The notes: generated from the letters alone by a model not told the origin. DNA of 14,046 nucleotides from Methylophaga sp. (GCA_013139345.1 WTAY01000053.1:1-14046), one strand, 5' to 3'; positions 5,736 to 14,046 are shown, counted from the stretch's first letter. Made by a program: numbers and translations.

Positions 5736-6601
5736 GTGAGTTTCCGTCCCCATTCTAGTTTTGCTCGTAGAATGGAGTAATGGTCATGGCCTCCTAAATG
5801 CAATAATTTGATATTGCTTGGGTGGCGATTGATTCTCACCGTATCTCCTGGTTGTAAAATATGACCCGGTCGACCATCACACGTTACCATTGCTGAGGTT
5901 GTATTCTTTTCACTTAAAACGATATCAATCACACTGCTAGCGGCAACAACAAGTGGTCGATTACTTAAGGTGTGAGGGCAGACTGAGGCGAGAACGACAG
6001 CATCAAGGTCAACATCAAGAATGGGGCCACCTGCGGACATAGCATAGGCAGTAGAACCTGTCGGTGTGGCTACAACAAGTCCATCTGCACGCTGACTATT
6101 AAGGAATCGACCATTAATGTAGGTTTCAAACTCAATCATGTGAAGACTTTGATGTGTATGAATAACAACGTCATTCATCGCTTTTCCAACTGATTTTTCG
6201 CCACCATTAATGACAGAGGCATGCATCAGGAAGCGCGTATCTTCACGATAATTACCATTTAATATTTCAGACAATTGTTGTTCTAATTTGGCGAGCGTCA
6301 CATCGGCAAGAAAGCCTAGGCGACCCACATTAATTCCGACTATTGGCAAACCTGTTCCCGATAATACTCTAGATGCTGAGAGCAAAGTGCCATCGCCACC
6401 AATAGCAATGGTGAGATCACAGTTTTGAGGAAACTCATTGATAGAAATAACATTTAAATCAGTCAAAAAGCTTAAAGGTTCATTAACGACAATGGAGAGT
6501 GATTTGGAGAGTAAAAATTCAGTAACTTGGATTACCGCATTTTCCATAACGGGATCATCTTTACGAATAAAGAGACCAATGCGTTTAAAAGGTGAGTTCA
6601 T
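5732..6601 (-). CDS. nadK: NAD kinase
   Basis: NAD kinase phosphorylates the 2'-hydroxyl of the adenosine ribose of NAD to make NADP, using ATP. The 289-residue product, close to the family norm, carries the diacylglycerol-kinase-like GGDGT motif at 68-72 with the catalytic Asp, then GINVGRLGFLADV, a conserved MNDVVIH (usually NEVVIH or NDVVLH) and the nucleotide-binding TPTGSTAYAMSAGGPI. CPHTLSNRPLVV and the late CDGRPGH are also typical. It is cytosolic. It is the first gene of a nadK-recN unit on the minus strand; grpE, often found near these genes, is not in the window. The ATG at 6601 follows a leader of about 30 nt if the proposed promoter is right. Confidence 0.96.
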   Translation of the reverse strand: MNSPFKRIGLFIRKDDPVMENAVIQVTEFLLSKSLSIVVNEPLSFLTDLNVISINEFPQNCDLTIAIGGDGTLLSASRVLSGTGLPIVGINVGRLGFLADVTLAKLEQQLSEILNGNYREDTRFLMHASVINGGEKSVGKAMNDVVIHTHQSLHMIEFETYINGRFLNSQRADGLVVATPTGSTAYAMSAGGPILDVDLDAVVLASVCPHTLSNRPLVVAASSVIDIVLSEKNTTSAMVTCDGRPGHILQPGDTVRINRHPSNIKLLHLGGHDHYSILRAKLEWGRKLT

Positions 6602-6616
6602 AAAGAATACAATTGT

Positions 6617-6632
6617 CTGTAAAAATAAATAG
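6617..6632 (-). promoter_or_regulatory. degenerate LexA-box-like site upstream of nadK-recN
   Basis: On the minus strand the 16 bases read CTATTTATTTTTACAG. This is one base off the CTG-N10-CAG core of gammaproteobacterial LexA sites (CTA in place of CTG), with an AT-rich centre. It lies just after the predicted transcription start of nadK-recN, and recN is a classic SOS gene. The AT-rich surroundings make a chance match possible. Confidence 0.3.
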
Positions 6633-6642
6633 AATGAACTAG

Positions 6643-6671
6643 ATAATAATTGTTTTAAGGTGGAAATCCAA
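6643..6671 (-). promoter_or_regulatory. candidate sigma-70 promoter for nadK-recN
   Basis: On the minus strand, TTGGAT (6666-6671) and TATTAT (6643-6648) are separated by exactly 17 bases. The -10 matches consensus in five of six positions; the -35 matches only its TTG half. Transcription would begin near 6635, about 34 nt before the nadK ATG. Confidence 0.45.
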
Positions 6672-6776
6672 AAAGAAAGTGAGATTATCTTAATTTCTTC
6701 TTAAATATCGTTAATACATAGCTAATAATGATAGAATGGTTCGATTTTTATTAAACTTCCTAACTGGGGACCTACA

Positions 6777-7208
6777 ATGGCGATTGAACGTACAATTTCT
6801 ATCATTAAACCTGATGCAGTAGCAAAAAATGCAATTGGCGATATTTATGCTCGTTTTGAAAAAGCGGGACTAAGCATCGTTGCAGCACGCATGATTCATC
6901 TAACACAAGAACAAGCTGAAGGCTTCTACGCAGAACATAGCGAACGTCCTTTCTTCGGCGCATTAGTAAGCTTCATGACTTCTGGCCCAGTAATGGTTCA
7001 AGTTTTAGAAGGTGAAAATGCAGTATTAACTAACCGTGATTTGATGGGTGCAACAAACCCTGCAGATGCTGAAGCAGGCACTATCCGTGCTGATTTTGCT
7101 GAAAGTATTGATGAAAATGCAGTTCATGGTTCAGATTCAACAGAAAGTGCATCACGTGAAATTGCTTACTTCTTTACAGAAGATCAACTTTGCGCTCGCA
7201 CTCGATAA
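6777..7208 (+). CDS. ndk: nucleoside diphosphate kinase
   Basis: Ndk passes the gamma phosphate of ATP to other nucleoside diphosphates through a phosphohistidine intermediate, balancing NTP and dNTP pools. The 143-residue protein begins ERTISIIKPDAV and carries the active-site motif NAVHGSDS with catalytic His117. ATNPADAEAGTIRADF is the usual nucleotide-binding stretch. The length is normal for the bacterial enzyme. The ATG at 6777 has a GGGGA ribosome site at 6766-6770. The preceding 175 bases are AT-rich and hold its promoter; AATAAT at 6724-6729 or TAGAAT at 6732-6737 could be the -10, but no strong -35 stands out. It heads the plus-strand gene run and lies 15 nt before rlmN. Confidence 0.97.
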   Translation: MAIERTISIIKPDAVAKNAIGDIYARFEKAGLSIVAARMIHLTQEQAEGFYAEHSERPFFGALVSFMTSGPVMVQVLEGENAVLTNRDLMGATNPADAEAGTIRADFAESIDENAVHGSDSTESASREIAYFFTEDQLCARTR

Positions 7209-7223
7209 GAATTCGATAGCATT

Positions 7224-8321
7224 ATGTCGCGCACAAACCTACTTGGATTAGACTTAAAAGGTCTGGAAAGTTTTTTTGCTGAAATAGGTGAAAAACCTTT
7301 CCGTGCGCGCCAGTTATTGCAATGGATTCATCAATATCGAGTCGTAGATTTTGCTGAGATGACAAATTTGAGCAAAGCCTTACGGCAAAAGTTAGAAGAA
7401 ACTGCTGAAGTAAAACCACCCAAAGTAGAGCAGGAGTATTTGTCGAAAGATGGTACTCGTAAATGGATCATTAAATTATCGTGCGGTAATTCAATTGAAA
7501 CTGTTTATATCCCCGAGAATGGGCGAGGCACTTTGTGTGTGTCATCACAAGTTGGTTGTGCACTAGAATGTACTTTTTGCTCAACAGCTCAACAAGGCTT
7601 TAACCGAAACCTTGAATCCAGTGAAATTATTGGTCAGTTATGGTTGGCGAATGAAACATTGGGGAAAGAGCCTAAAGGTAATCGCGTGGTTACAAATGTT
7701 GTGATGATGGGAATGGGCGAGCCACTGGCAAATTACAATAATGTCATCGCATCAATGAATCTAATGCGTGATGATTTGGCTTATGGGATTTCATGGCGAC
7801 GAGTCACACTCAGTACATCAGGCATGGTGCCAATGATAGATAAACTACGTGAAGATTGTCATGTGAGTTTAGCTATTTCATTGCATGCTGCAAATGACAA
7901 AGTGCGTAGTGAAATTATTCCACTGAATAATAAATATCCAATTGCCGAGTTGTTAGAAGCATGCAAACGTTATGTCGATGTTCAACAGCGTCGTCATATA
8001 ACCATTGAATATGTCATGCTTGCAGGAATTAATGATTCGACACAGGATGCGAAAGATTTAATACGGATTCTGAAAGGTTTACCCGTTAAAATAAATCTTA
8101 TTCCGTTCAACCCCTTCCCTGGTACAGATTTCCGTTGTTCTTCACGGCCTGTTATTTCTCGTTTTCAAAAAATTCTGACGGATACAGGATTAGTCGCAAC
8201 CATACGAAAAACACGGGGTGATGATATTGTTGCTGCTTGTGGACAGTTGGCGGGTGAAGTGCAAGATAAAACACGCAGAACACAGCGGCTAGCTGAAGAA
8301 AAAGTGGTGAGGTTTCAATGA
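7224..8321 (+). CDS. rlmN: 23S rRNA A2503 / tRNA A37 C2-methyltransferase RlmN
   Basis: RlmN is a radical SAM enzyme that methylates C2 of adenine at 23S rRNA position 2503 and A37 of some tRNAs. The 365-residue product has the [4Fe-4S] motif Cys112-x3-Cys116-x2-Cys119 (CALECTFCS). It also has the SAM-binding MGMGEPLANY and a Cys at 339 in DDIVAACGQLAG that matches the mechanistic Cys near the C terminus. The N terminus (LGLDLKGLESFFAE, then PFRARQLLQWIH) is the usual accessory domain. The arrangement after ndk and before pilF is conserved across gammaproteobacteria. Its TGA overlaps the next ATG as ATGA, suggesting coupled translation. The resistance paralogue Cfr is unlikely given the housekeeping context. 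Confidence 0.97.
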   Translation: MSRTNLLGLDLKGLESFFAEIGEKPFRARQLLQWIHQYRVVDFAEMTNLSKALRQKLEETAEVKPPKVEQEYLSKDGTRKWIIKLSCGNSIETVYIPENGRGTLCVSSQVGCALECTFCSTAQQGFNRNLESSEIIGQLWLANETLGKEPKGNRVVTNVVMMGMGEPLANYNNVIASMNLMRDDLAYGISWRRVTLSTSGMVPMIDKLREDCHVSLAISLHAANDKVRSEIIPLNNKYPIAELLEACKRYVDVQQRRHITIEYVMLAGINDSTQDAKDLIRILKGLPVKINLIPFNPFPGTDFRCSSRPVISRFQKILTDTGLVATIRKTRGDDIVAACGQLAGEVQDKTRRTQRLAEEKVVRFQ

Positions 8322-9088
8322 TAGCTATCATGTTCAAGAGGGCCGTTATTGCAGTTATTAGTCTTTGGTTAATAGGCTGTACTGCTACAGGAGGAACGCG
8401 TCCAACAACACATGTTGCACCTGACCCAAAAGCTGCCAAGATTAATGTAAGTCTGGGATTGAATTATTTGCAGCGGGGTGAATATGAGATTGCACTTGAG
8501 AAATTAGAAAAAGCACTAAAACAAAACCCAAACTTACCAAGTGCCCATAATACAATTGCCCTTCTATATCAGCGCCTTGGTGAAAATGAAACGGCTGAAA
8601 AACACTTTAAGCAGGCTGTGCAACGTGATGCTAAGTATTCAGAAGCACAAAATAATTATGGGGTATTTTTATGTCAGCAAGGCCGATATGTTGAAGCTGA
8701 ACAGCGTTTTTTGGCATCACTTAAAAATCCGTTATATAACAAAACGGCACAAGCATACGAAAATGCAGGCATGTGTGCGAATAGAATTCCTGACCAAACA
8801 CTTGCAGAGACTTACTTCCTTAAAGCATTGCAAATTAATCCTAATCTAAGAAAGTCATTGTTACAGATGGCAAAGTTACGATTTTTGAATGTTGATTATG
8901 ACGATGCACTTTCTTATATTCAGCGATATCAAGCAGTAGCTTTATGGGGGGCATCGGCATTGTTCACGGCAATTCAAATTGCAAACAAACTTGATGATCA
9001 GGATGCTGTAGCAAGTTATGCTTTATTGTTGAGAGCAAATTTTCCTGATTCTGATGAAGCGCAGAAAGTTAAGAAAGGAGAATATTAA
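8318..9088 (+). CDS. pilF: type IV pilus biogenesis/stability lipoprotein PilF (PilW)
   Basis: PilF/PilW is an outer membrane lipoprotein with TPR repeats that helps the PilQ secretin assemble and stabilises type IV pili. The 256-residue product has a lipoprotein signal ending in SLWLIGC, with the lipid Cys at 21 of this reading. TPR motifs run from about 43 to 235, for example LGLNYLQRGEYEIALEKLEK and EAQNNYGVFLCQQGRYVEAE. The ATG at 8318 overlaps the rlmN stop; a second ATG four codons on (MFKRAVIAV) would give an equally good signal peptide, so the exact start is open. The same gene sits between rlmN and rodZ in pseudomonads and vibrios. Its presence implies that pil genes lie elsewhere in the genome. 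Confidence 0.92.
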   Translation: MIAIMFKRAVIAVISLWLIGCTATGGTRPTTHVAPDPKAAKINVSLGLNYLQRGEYEIALEKLEKALKQNPNLPSAHNTIALLYQRLGENETAEKHFKQAVQRDAKYSEAQNNYGVFLCQQGRYVEAEQRFLASLKNPLYNKTAQAYENAGMCANRIPDQTLAETYFLKALQINPNLRKSLLQMAKLRFLNVDYDDALSYIQRYQAVALWGASALFTAIQIANKLDDQDAVASYALLLRANFPDSDEAQKVKKGEY

Positions 9089-9090
9089 TC

Positions 9091-10071
9091 ATGGCTGATG
9101 TAAACAATGAAGACGTCCAAATAGAAGCACCACTTAGTGTAGGTGAGCGTTTAAAACAAGCGCGAGAGGGAAAAAGCTTCAGCATTGCTGAAGTCTCTGC
9201 CCAATTAAGATTGATGCAAGATAATATTAATGCTTTGGAAACCGGCCAGTGGGGCACGCTACATGGTCGAGCATATGCACGAGGTTACTTTTCCAGCTAT
9301 GTTAAGTTTCTCGGCTTACCGGAAGATGAGTTTTTAGCAGCATTTAATCGTGAATATGAAGCCTCAGCATCGGATAAAAGTTTATCTAATGTTGCTCGTC
9401 TTAAAGAGCCGAAAGGGTTTCAGTGGGGGCGAGTAGCGTTAATCATTGTTCTTTTTGTAATTACGTGGTTTGCATATCAGCAATGGGCGAACTATGAGGA
9501 AGAGTTGGCAGCTGAAGTAAATAATCAATTATCAGAGATTACTCCACCTTCTAGTCACTCATTTAGTGAAAGTGTGGTTGAACCTATTTCCAACCCCATT
9601 GAACGGAATAGTTTAAATCATAGCGACTATGAGCCAACACTTGTGGAAGAAGTGTTAGAAGTGGCTCATGAAGCAGTAAGTGAAAAAAGTGTGTCTGTTG
9701 TTGAAATTAAGATTGAGCCACCAGTGATTAAAGAAACAGCGGATCAAGTGATTGAAGATAAAACTCTTGAACACAGTGCTGAAGACAACTTACTAGTAGA
9801 TACTATTGTGGCGATAGCTCCTCAAGAAACACATATTGCTTTGCAGTTTTCTCAAGATTGCTGGGTTAAAATCTCTGATACTGATACGCAAGTGCTAATA
9901 AATAAGTTAATGAAAGCAGGTACTCGTCTTGAAGTAACTGGAAAACCACCTCTTAAAGTGTCTTTAGGTCGCGCCTCTGCGGTTAACCTTAAAGTGAATG
10001 ATAAAGAATTTGATATGAGTAGCTATATTCAAGGCAATGTAGCGAAGTTTACTGTAGGAAATGAGTCATAA
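9091..10071 (+). CDS. rodZ: cytoskeletal shape protein RodZ
   Basis: RodZ anchors MreB filaments to the inner membrane and is needed for rod shape. The 326-residue protein has the family layout. A cytoplasmic helix-turn-helix domain lies at about 16-80 (VGERLKQAREGKSFSIAEVS, then GRAYARGYFSSYVKFLG). One membrane segment lies at about 113-132 (GRVALIIVLFVITWFAY). An acidic periplasmic linker spans about 136-245 and the DUF4115 beta domain about 248-324 (QFSQDCWVKISD, KPPLKVSLGRASAVNL). A strong AAGGAG ribosome site lies at the 3' end of pilF, ten bases before the ATG. Its TAA shares a base with the ispG ATG (TAATG), a conserved junction that suggests coupled expression. Confidence 0.95.
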   Translation: MADVNNEDVQIEAPLSVGERLKQAREGKSFSIAEVSAQLRLMQDNINALETGQWGTLHGRAYARGYFSSYVKFLGLPEDEFLAAFNREYEASASDKSLSNVARLKEPKGFQWGRVALIIVLFVITWFAYQQWANYEEELAAEVNNQLSEITPPSSHSFSESVVEPISNPIERNSLNHSDYEPTLVEEVLEVAHEAVSEKSVSVVEIKIEPPVIKETADQVIEDKTLEHSAEDNLLVDTIVAIAPQETHIALQFSQDCWVKISDTDTQVLINKLMKAGTRLEVTGKPPLKVSLGRASAVNLKVNDKEFDMSSYIQGNVAKFTVGNES

Positions 10072-11195
10072 TGTCTGTTCCATCACCAATTACTAGACGA
10101 AAATCACGCCAAATTATGGTGGGTAATGTGCCTGTCGGTGGTGATGCACCTATTGCTGTACAAAGTATGACAAATACCGAAACATGTGATGTTGACGCAA
10201 CAGTTGCACAAATCACAGCATTACAAGATGTAGGGGCTGACATTGTTCGCGTATCAGTACCCTCAATGGATGCCGCTGAAGCATTTGGGAAAATCAAGCA
10301 ACGTGTTGATATTCCACTTGTTGCAGATATTCATTTCGACTATAAAATAGCGTTACGAGTTGCTGAGTTGGGTGTTGATTGCCTACGTATAAATCCCGGT
10401 AATATTGGTCGTGAAGATCGCGTTCGTGCCGTGATTGATAGTGCCCGTGATCATGGCATTCCCATTCGTATTGGTGTGAATGCTGGCTCATTAGAAAAAG
10501 ATCTACAAAAGAAATATGGTGAACCGACTCCTGATGCGATTGTTGAATCGGCACTACGACATATCGATATTCTTGATCGCTTAAATTACCCTGAATTTAA
10601 GGTGAGTTTAAAAGCATCCGATGTATTCATGACTGTCCATGCATATCAGAAATTAGCAGGACAAATTGAGCAACCATTACATCTTGGTATCACTGAGGCG
10701 GGTGGTTTACGTTCTGGTTCAGTGAAGTCTGCGATTGGTCTAGGCATGCTCCTTTCACAAGGAATTGGCGATACTATTCGAGTATCATTAGCTGCTGATC
10801 CCATTGAAGAAATTCGTGTAGGTTTTGATATCCTTAAAAGTCTGAGAATCAGAAATAAGGGCATTAACCTTATCGCTTGCCCATCATGTTCTCGCCAACA
10901 GTTTGATGTTATTTCAACTGTAAATGAACTAGAAAGTCGTCTTGAAGATATTTTAGAACCGATGGATGTTGCCGTTATTGGTTGCATTGTTAATGGCCCA
11001 GGTGAAGCGAAAGAAGCGGCCGTGGGCTTGACAGGCGGTGAACCTAATTTGGTTTATGTTGATGGTAAGCCTAGTCATAAAGTTGATAATGAAACAATCG
11101 TTGATGAGTTAGAGCGTGAGATTCGCGAACGAATTACACGGCAACAACAAGTATCACACCCAGAAAAAATTATACCTATAAAGGACATGAGTTAA
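10071..11195 (+). CDS. ispG: 4-hydroxy-3-methylbut-2-enyl diphosphate synthase IspG (GcpE)
   Basis: IspG catalyses the penultimate step of the non-mevalonate isoprenoid pathway: reductive ring opening of MEcPP to HMBPP on a [4Fe-4S] cluster. The 374-residue product is almost the same length as the E. coli enzyme. Cluster ligands fall at Cys270, Cys273 (ACPSCSRQQF), Cys305 and Glu312 (GCIVNGPGE), the same numbers as in E. coli. The N-terminal TIM barrel shows VQSMTNTETCD, RVSVPSMDAAEAF, VADIHFDY and RINPGNIG. It overlaps rodZ by one base and ends two bases before the hisS start, so the three genes very likely share a transcript. It is essential in bacteria that use this pathway. Confidence 0.98.
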   Translation: MSVPSPITRRKSRQIMVGNVPVGGDAPIAVQSMTNTETCDVDATVAQITALQDVGADIVRVSVPSMDAAEAFGKIKQRVDIPLVADIHFDYKIALRVAELGVDCLRINPGNIGREDRVRAVIDSARDHGIPIRIGVNAGSLEKDLQKKYGEPTPDAIVESALRHIDILDRLNYPEFKVSLKASDVFMTVHAYQKLAGQIEQPLHLGITEAGGLRSGSVKSAIGLGMLLSQGIGDTIRVSLAADPIEEIRVGFDILKSLRIRNKGINLIACPSCSRQQFDVISTVNELESRLEDILEPMDVAVIGCIVNGPGEAKEAAVGLTGGEPNLVYVDGKPSHKVDNETIVDELEREIRERITRQQQVSHPEKIIPIKDMS

Positions 11196-11197
11196 GC

Positions 11198-12454
11198 GTG
11201 GCAGAGATTATCCGTTCAATCCGTGGGATGAATGACATCCTTCCCGATGTAACCCCATACTGGCAAGTTGTTGAAACAGCGCTTAAAGAAGTGCTATCAG
11301 GTTACGGTTACCAAGAAATCCGTTTTCCAATTGTTGAAAAAACAGAACTGTTCTGCCGTTCTATCGGTGAAGTAACTGATATTGTTGAAAAAGAAATGTA
11401 TACCTTTAATGACCGTAATGGAGATCAACTCACATTACGCCCTGAAGGAACTGCAGGTTGTGTACGTGCGGCAATGCAAAATGGTTTACTGAATCAAACC
11501 CAACGTCTTTGGTATATGGGGCCTATGTTCCGTCACGAACGTCCTCAAAAAGGACGCTATCGTCAGTTCCACCAAATTGGTGTTGAAGCCTATGGTTTCA
11601 AAGGTCCTGACATTGATGCTGAAATGATTTTGATGACAGCGCGTATCTGGAAAAAACTGGGCTTAACTGGTGCTACATTACAAATTAATTCATTAGGATC
11701 AACAGAAGCACGTTTAGCGTATCGTGATGTATTAATTGCTTATTTTGAAAGTCATCAAGATGAGTTGGATGAAGATAGCCAACGTCGTTTGCATAGTAAT
11801 CCTTTGCGTATTTTAGATAGTAAAAATCCTGCAATGCAGGCATTAAACGATGCTGCACCTAAATTGATAGATCATTTAGATGACGAGTCACGCCAAGAGT
11901 TTGAAGTGTTATGCCAAAGTTTAGATGATGCTGGCCTAGCCTATGAAGTGAACCCACGCCTAGTACGGGGCTTGGACTACTATGGTAAAACAGTATTTGA
12001 GTGGGTCACTGATCAGTTAGGTTCACAAGGTACGATTTGTGCCGGTGGTCGTTATGATGGCTTAGTCGCACAATTGGGCGGAAAGGCTGCAACAGCGATT
12101 GGTTTTGCCATTGGTATTGAGCGCTTAATATCATTATTAGAAGCAACGGATGCATTACCCATTATACCTTCAGTAGATGTCTATTTTGTTGCGGTAGGAG
12201 AGGCTGCTGCTAAGCAATCTTTATTACTTGCAGAGACCTTACGTGACCAAATTGAAAATTTGAAGTTGATCACGCATTGCGGTGGTGGTAGTTTTAAAAA
12301 CCAGTTTAAGCGTGCAGACCGAAGTGGGGCACGTTGGACACTTATTCTTGGTGATGATGAGTTAAGCCAACAGGTTGTTGGTGTGAAAACAATGGCAACA
12401 GGTGAACAGGAAACAGTCGCTTGGGATGCCTTAGCAAACTATTTAAAATTATAA
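11198..12454 (+). CDS. hisS: histidyl-tRNA synthetase
   Basis: HisS is a class II synthetase that attaches histidine to tRNA-His. The 418-residue product opens with IRSIRGMNDILPD, typical of the family. Motif 1 is at about 36-50 (YGYQEIRFPIVEKTE). Motif 2 is at about 106-132 (YMGPMFRHERPQKGRYRQF). The histidine-specific LVRGLDYYGKTVFEW is at about 256-270, and motif 3 (TAIGFAIGIERLISLL) follows. The C-terminal anticodon-binding domain starts near 325. The start is GTG at 11198, supported by AAGGA 12 bases upstream and by the N terminus; no in-frame ATG lies nearby. A GTG start two bases after the ispG stop implies translation coupled to ispG. In many relatives yfgM, bamB and der follow; here pgi does. 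Confidence 0.97.
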   Translation: MAEIIRSIRGMNDILPDVTPYWQVVETALKEVLSGYGYQEIRFPIVEKTELFCRSIGEVTDIVEKEMYTFNDRNGDQLTLRPEGTAGCVRAAMQNGLLNQTQRLWYMGPMFRHERPQKGRYRQFHQIGVEAYGFKGPDIDAEMILMTARIWKKLGLTGATLQINSLGSTEARLAYRDVLIAYFESHQDELDEDSQRRLHSNPLRILDSKNPAMQALNDAAPKLIDHLDDESRQEFEVLCQSLDDAGLAYEVNPRLVRGLDYYGKTVFEWVTDQLGSQGTICAGGRYDGLVAQLGGKAATAIGFAIGIERLISLLEATDALPIIPSVDVYFVAVGEAAAKQSLLLAETLRDQIENLKLITHCGGGSFKNQFKRADRSGARWTLILGDDELSQQVVGVKTMATGEQETVAWDALANYLKL

Positions 12455-12472
12455 TAAAAACAGAAGAGCATT

Positions 12473-14046
12473 ATGACACCTATTAATATTCCTGAATGGC
12501 AATCTTTAGTCCGTCACTATTCTGACCTGAAATATGTATCAATGCGCGAACAGTTCGCATTAGATGCAGATCGTGTCCATCATTTTTCATTAAAAAGTGG
12601 TGATTTGCAGTTAGATTACTCAAAAAATCGTATCACTAAAGAGACAATGGGTAAGCTGGTTGCATTGGCTGAATCTGTCAATATGCCTGACTGGATTGAG
12701 CGCATGTATAGCGGTGAAGCAATTAATAATACAGAAGATAGAGCTGTGTTACATATTGCACTACGAAATCGTAGTAATACACCTATCATGGTTGATGGCG
12801 AAGATGTAATGCCAGGAATTAATGCTGTGCTGAAGCAAATGAAAGATTTTTGTGGAAAAGTACACGGTGGCGAGTGGCTAGGTTTTAGTGGCAAAAAAAT
12901 TACAGATATTGTTAATGTAGGTATCGGTGGTTCCGATCTTGGTCCAGCTATGATTTGTGATGCCTTAGAACCTTATGCTATTAAGGGTATGAGCGTTCAT
13001 TTTGTATCTAATGTAGATGGTACTGATCTAAGTACGACACTAGAAAAATTGAATCCAGAAACAACGTTATTTGTGGTTGCATCAAAAACATTTACGACGC
13101 AAGAAACCTTAACAAATGCTGAGTCAGCACGTTCTTGGTTTTTAAAGTCTGGTTCACAAGAAGATGTTGCTAAGCACTTTGTTGCAGTATCAACAAATGC
13201 TGAAGCCGTTGCTGCTTTTGGTATTGATACCGATAATATGTTCGAAATTTGGGATTGGGTTGGTGGACGCTACTCTTTATGGAGTGCGATTGGTCTACCC
13301 ATTGCCTTGTATGTTGGTATGGATAACTTTGAGCGTTTACTTGATGGTGGTCATGAAATGGACAACCATTTCCGCAACCAGCCACTAGCAGAAAATATTC
13401 CTGTAATTATGGGTTTACTCGGTGTTTGGTACGTCAACTTCTTCGGTTCGCAAACGCAAGCAATCGTACCATATGACCATTCTCTAGCGCGGTTCCCTAA
13501 TCATATGCAGCAACTTGATATGGAAAGTAACGGTAAAGTCACTAACCGTGAAGGTCAGCGTTTAAGTTATAAAACAGGTCCTGTTATCTGGGGTACACCT
13601 GGTACCAATGGCCAACATGCTTACTTCCAATTAATTCACCAAGGTACACAATTGATACCTGTTGATTTTGTATTGCCTGTGAATAGCCATTATCCAGATC
13701 TTGATCACCAGTCAATTTTACTAGCAAATGGTTTGGCACAATCAGAAGCATTGATGAAGGGTAAAAATGCTGAAGAAGTACGTGCTGAATTAGTTAAAGA
13801 AGGTTATACGGGTAAAGAGCTAGAAGGTTTGCTACCTCATAAAGTCTTCCCAGGTAACCGTCCAAGTAATACATTACTTTTCCCACAACTTACCCCTGAA
13901 ATGCTAGGTCAGTTAGTCGCAATGTATGAACATAAAGTGTTTGTTCAAGGGACTATCTGGAATATCAACTCATTTGACCAATGGGGGGTTGAGTTAGGTA
14001 AACAGCTAGCGAAAGCAATATTGCCTGATGTGCAGAGTGATGGTGA
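12473..14046 (+). CDS. pgi: glucose-6-phosphate isomerase, 3' end outside window
   Basis: Pgi interconverts glucose 6-phosphate and fructose 6-phosphate in glycolysis and gluconeogenesis. The frame is open from the ATG at 12473 to the window end, giving 524 complete codons of a usual 545-550, so about 25 residues are missing. Recognisable parts are VNVGIGGSDLGP (sugar phosphate loop), SKTFTTQET, the PGI signature WVGGRYSLWSAIGLPI, the catalytic GTPGTNGQHAYFQLIHQGT region and the second signature NSFDQWGVELGK with the active-site Lys. The start is preceded by the weak AGAAGAG and lies 18 nt after hisS, with no terminator between, so read-through is likely. The N terminus MTPINIPEWQSLVRHY fits the family. 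Confidence 0.97.
   Translation, partial: MTPINIPEWQSLVRHYSDLKYVSMREQFALDADRVHHFSLKSGDLQLDYSKNRITKETMGKLVALAESVNMPDWIERMYSGEAINNTEDRAVLHIALRNRSNTPIMVDGEDVMPGINAVLKQMKDFCGKVHGGEWLGFSGKKITDIVNVGIGGSDLGPAMICDALEPYAIKGMSVHFVSNVDGTDLSTTLEKLNPETTLFVVASKTFTTQETLTNAESARSWFLKSGSQEDVAKHFVAVSTNAEAVAAFGIDTDNMFEIWDWVGGRYSLWSAIGLPIALYVGMDNFERLLDGGHEMDNHFRNQPLAENIPVIMGLLGVWYVNFFGSQTQAIVPYDHSLARFPNHMQQLDMESNGKVTNREGQRLSYKTGPVIWGTPGTNGQHAYFQLIHQGTQLIPVDFVLPVNSHYPDLDHQSILLANGLAQSEALMKGKNAEEVRAELVKEGYTGKELEGLLPHKVFPGNRPSNTLLFPQLTPEMLGQLVAMYEHKVFVQGTIWNINSFDQWGVELGKQLAKAILPDVQSDG

Noticed and set aside
5736..5753. Longer recN start at 5753
   Set aside because: It adds six non-conserved residues; the internal ATG gives the family N terminus and the ATGA overlap with nadK.
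7224..8321. RlmN considered as a maturase for the WYEAN repeats because it is a radical SAM enzyme
   Set aside because: It has every housekeeping RlmN motif and its standard ndk-pilF neighbourhood, and lies about 5.5 kb away among core genes.
12616..13388. Short ORFs on both strands within pgi
   Set aside because: The pgi frame is continuously open with strong family motifs, so the others are shadows.

Overview
The window is a stretch of low-GC (roughly 40% by eye) gammaproteobacterial chromosome. The assignment rests on the gene order ndk-rlmN-pilF-rodZ-ispG-hisS, on a Fur/BamE pair transcribed divergently, and on family-level similarity of the proteins. The BamE core (GVYRIDIQQGN, then DTFHPNRWDYIYS) looks more like the Pseudomonas/Oceanospirillales type than the enteric type. 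A sortase-system-like histidine kinase and the base composition fit a marine member of that group. I cannot name a genus.

Region 1 (1-1702) is the accessory part. It holds the 3' end of a sensor histidine kinase that resembles the kinase of the proteobacterial dedicated sortase system, then a small exported proline-rich protein of unknown function. A possible 29-codon ORF overlaps that gene's stop as ATGA. Last is a striking 232-residue protein made almost entirely of 15 copies of a W-[Y/F]-x-[A/S]-N motif, mostly spaced 15 residues apart. The repeat protein is the most unusual item in the window, and I do not recognise its function.

Region 2 (1726-3001) carries a YcbL/glyoxalase-II-like metallo-beta-lactamase-fold hydrolase and a beta-class carbonic anhydrase, 7 nt apart. 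They end at a perfect 14-bp hairpin.

Region 3 (3048-6601) has bamE (minus strand) divergent from fur (plus strand), with fur meeting recN tail to tail (1 nt between the stops). The nadK-recN pair on the minus strand is coupled by an ATGA overlap, with a plausible sigma-70 promoter and a degenerate LexA-like site upstream of nadK. The bamE gene has a G8 tract exactly where the BamE domain ends and a long acidic tail begins.

Region 4 (6777-14046) is a plus-strand housekeeping run: ndk, rlmN, pilF/pilW, rodZ, ispG, hisS and pgi. The rlmN/pilF and rodZ/ispG junctions overlap (ATGA and TAATG), and the other gaps are under 20 nt, which suggests co-transcription. The run covers nucleotide balance, RNA methylation, type IV pilus assembly, cell shape, isoprenoid synthesis, tRNA charging and glycolysis. 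After hisS, the usual yfgM-bamB-der continuation is absent and pgi follows; pgi runs off the window end. No rRNA, tRNA, CRISPR, insertion sequence or prophage gene was seen. No stretch over 300 nt lacks a gene.
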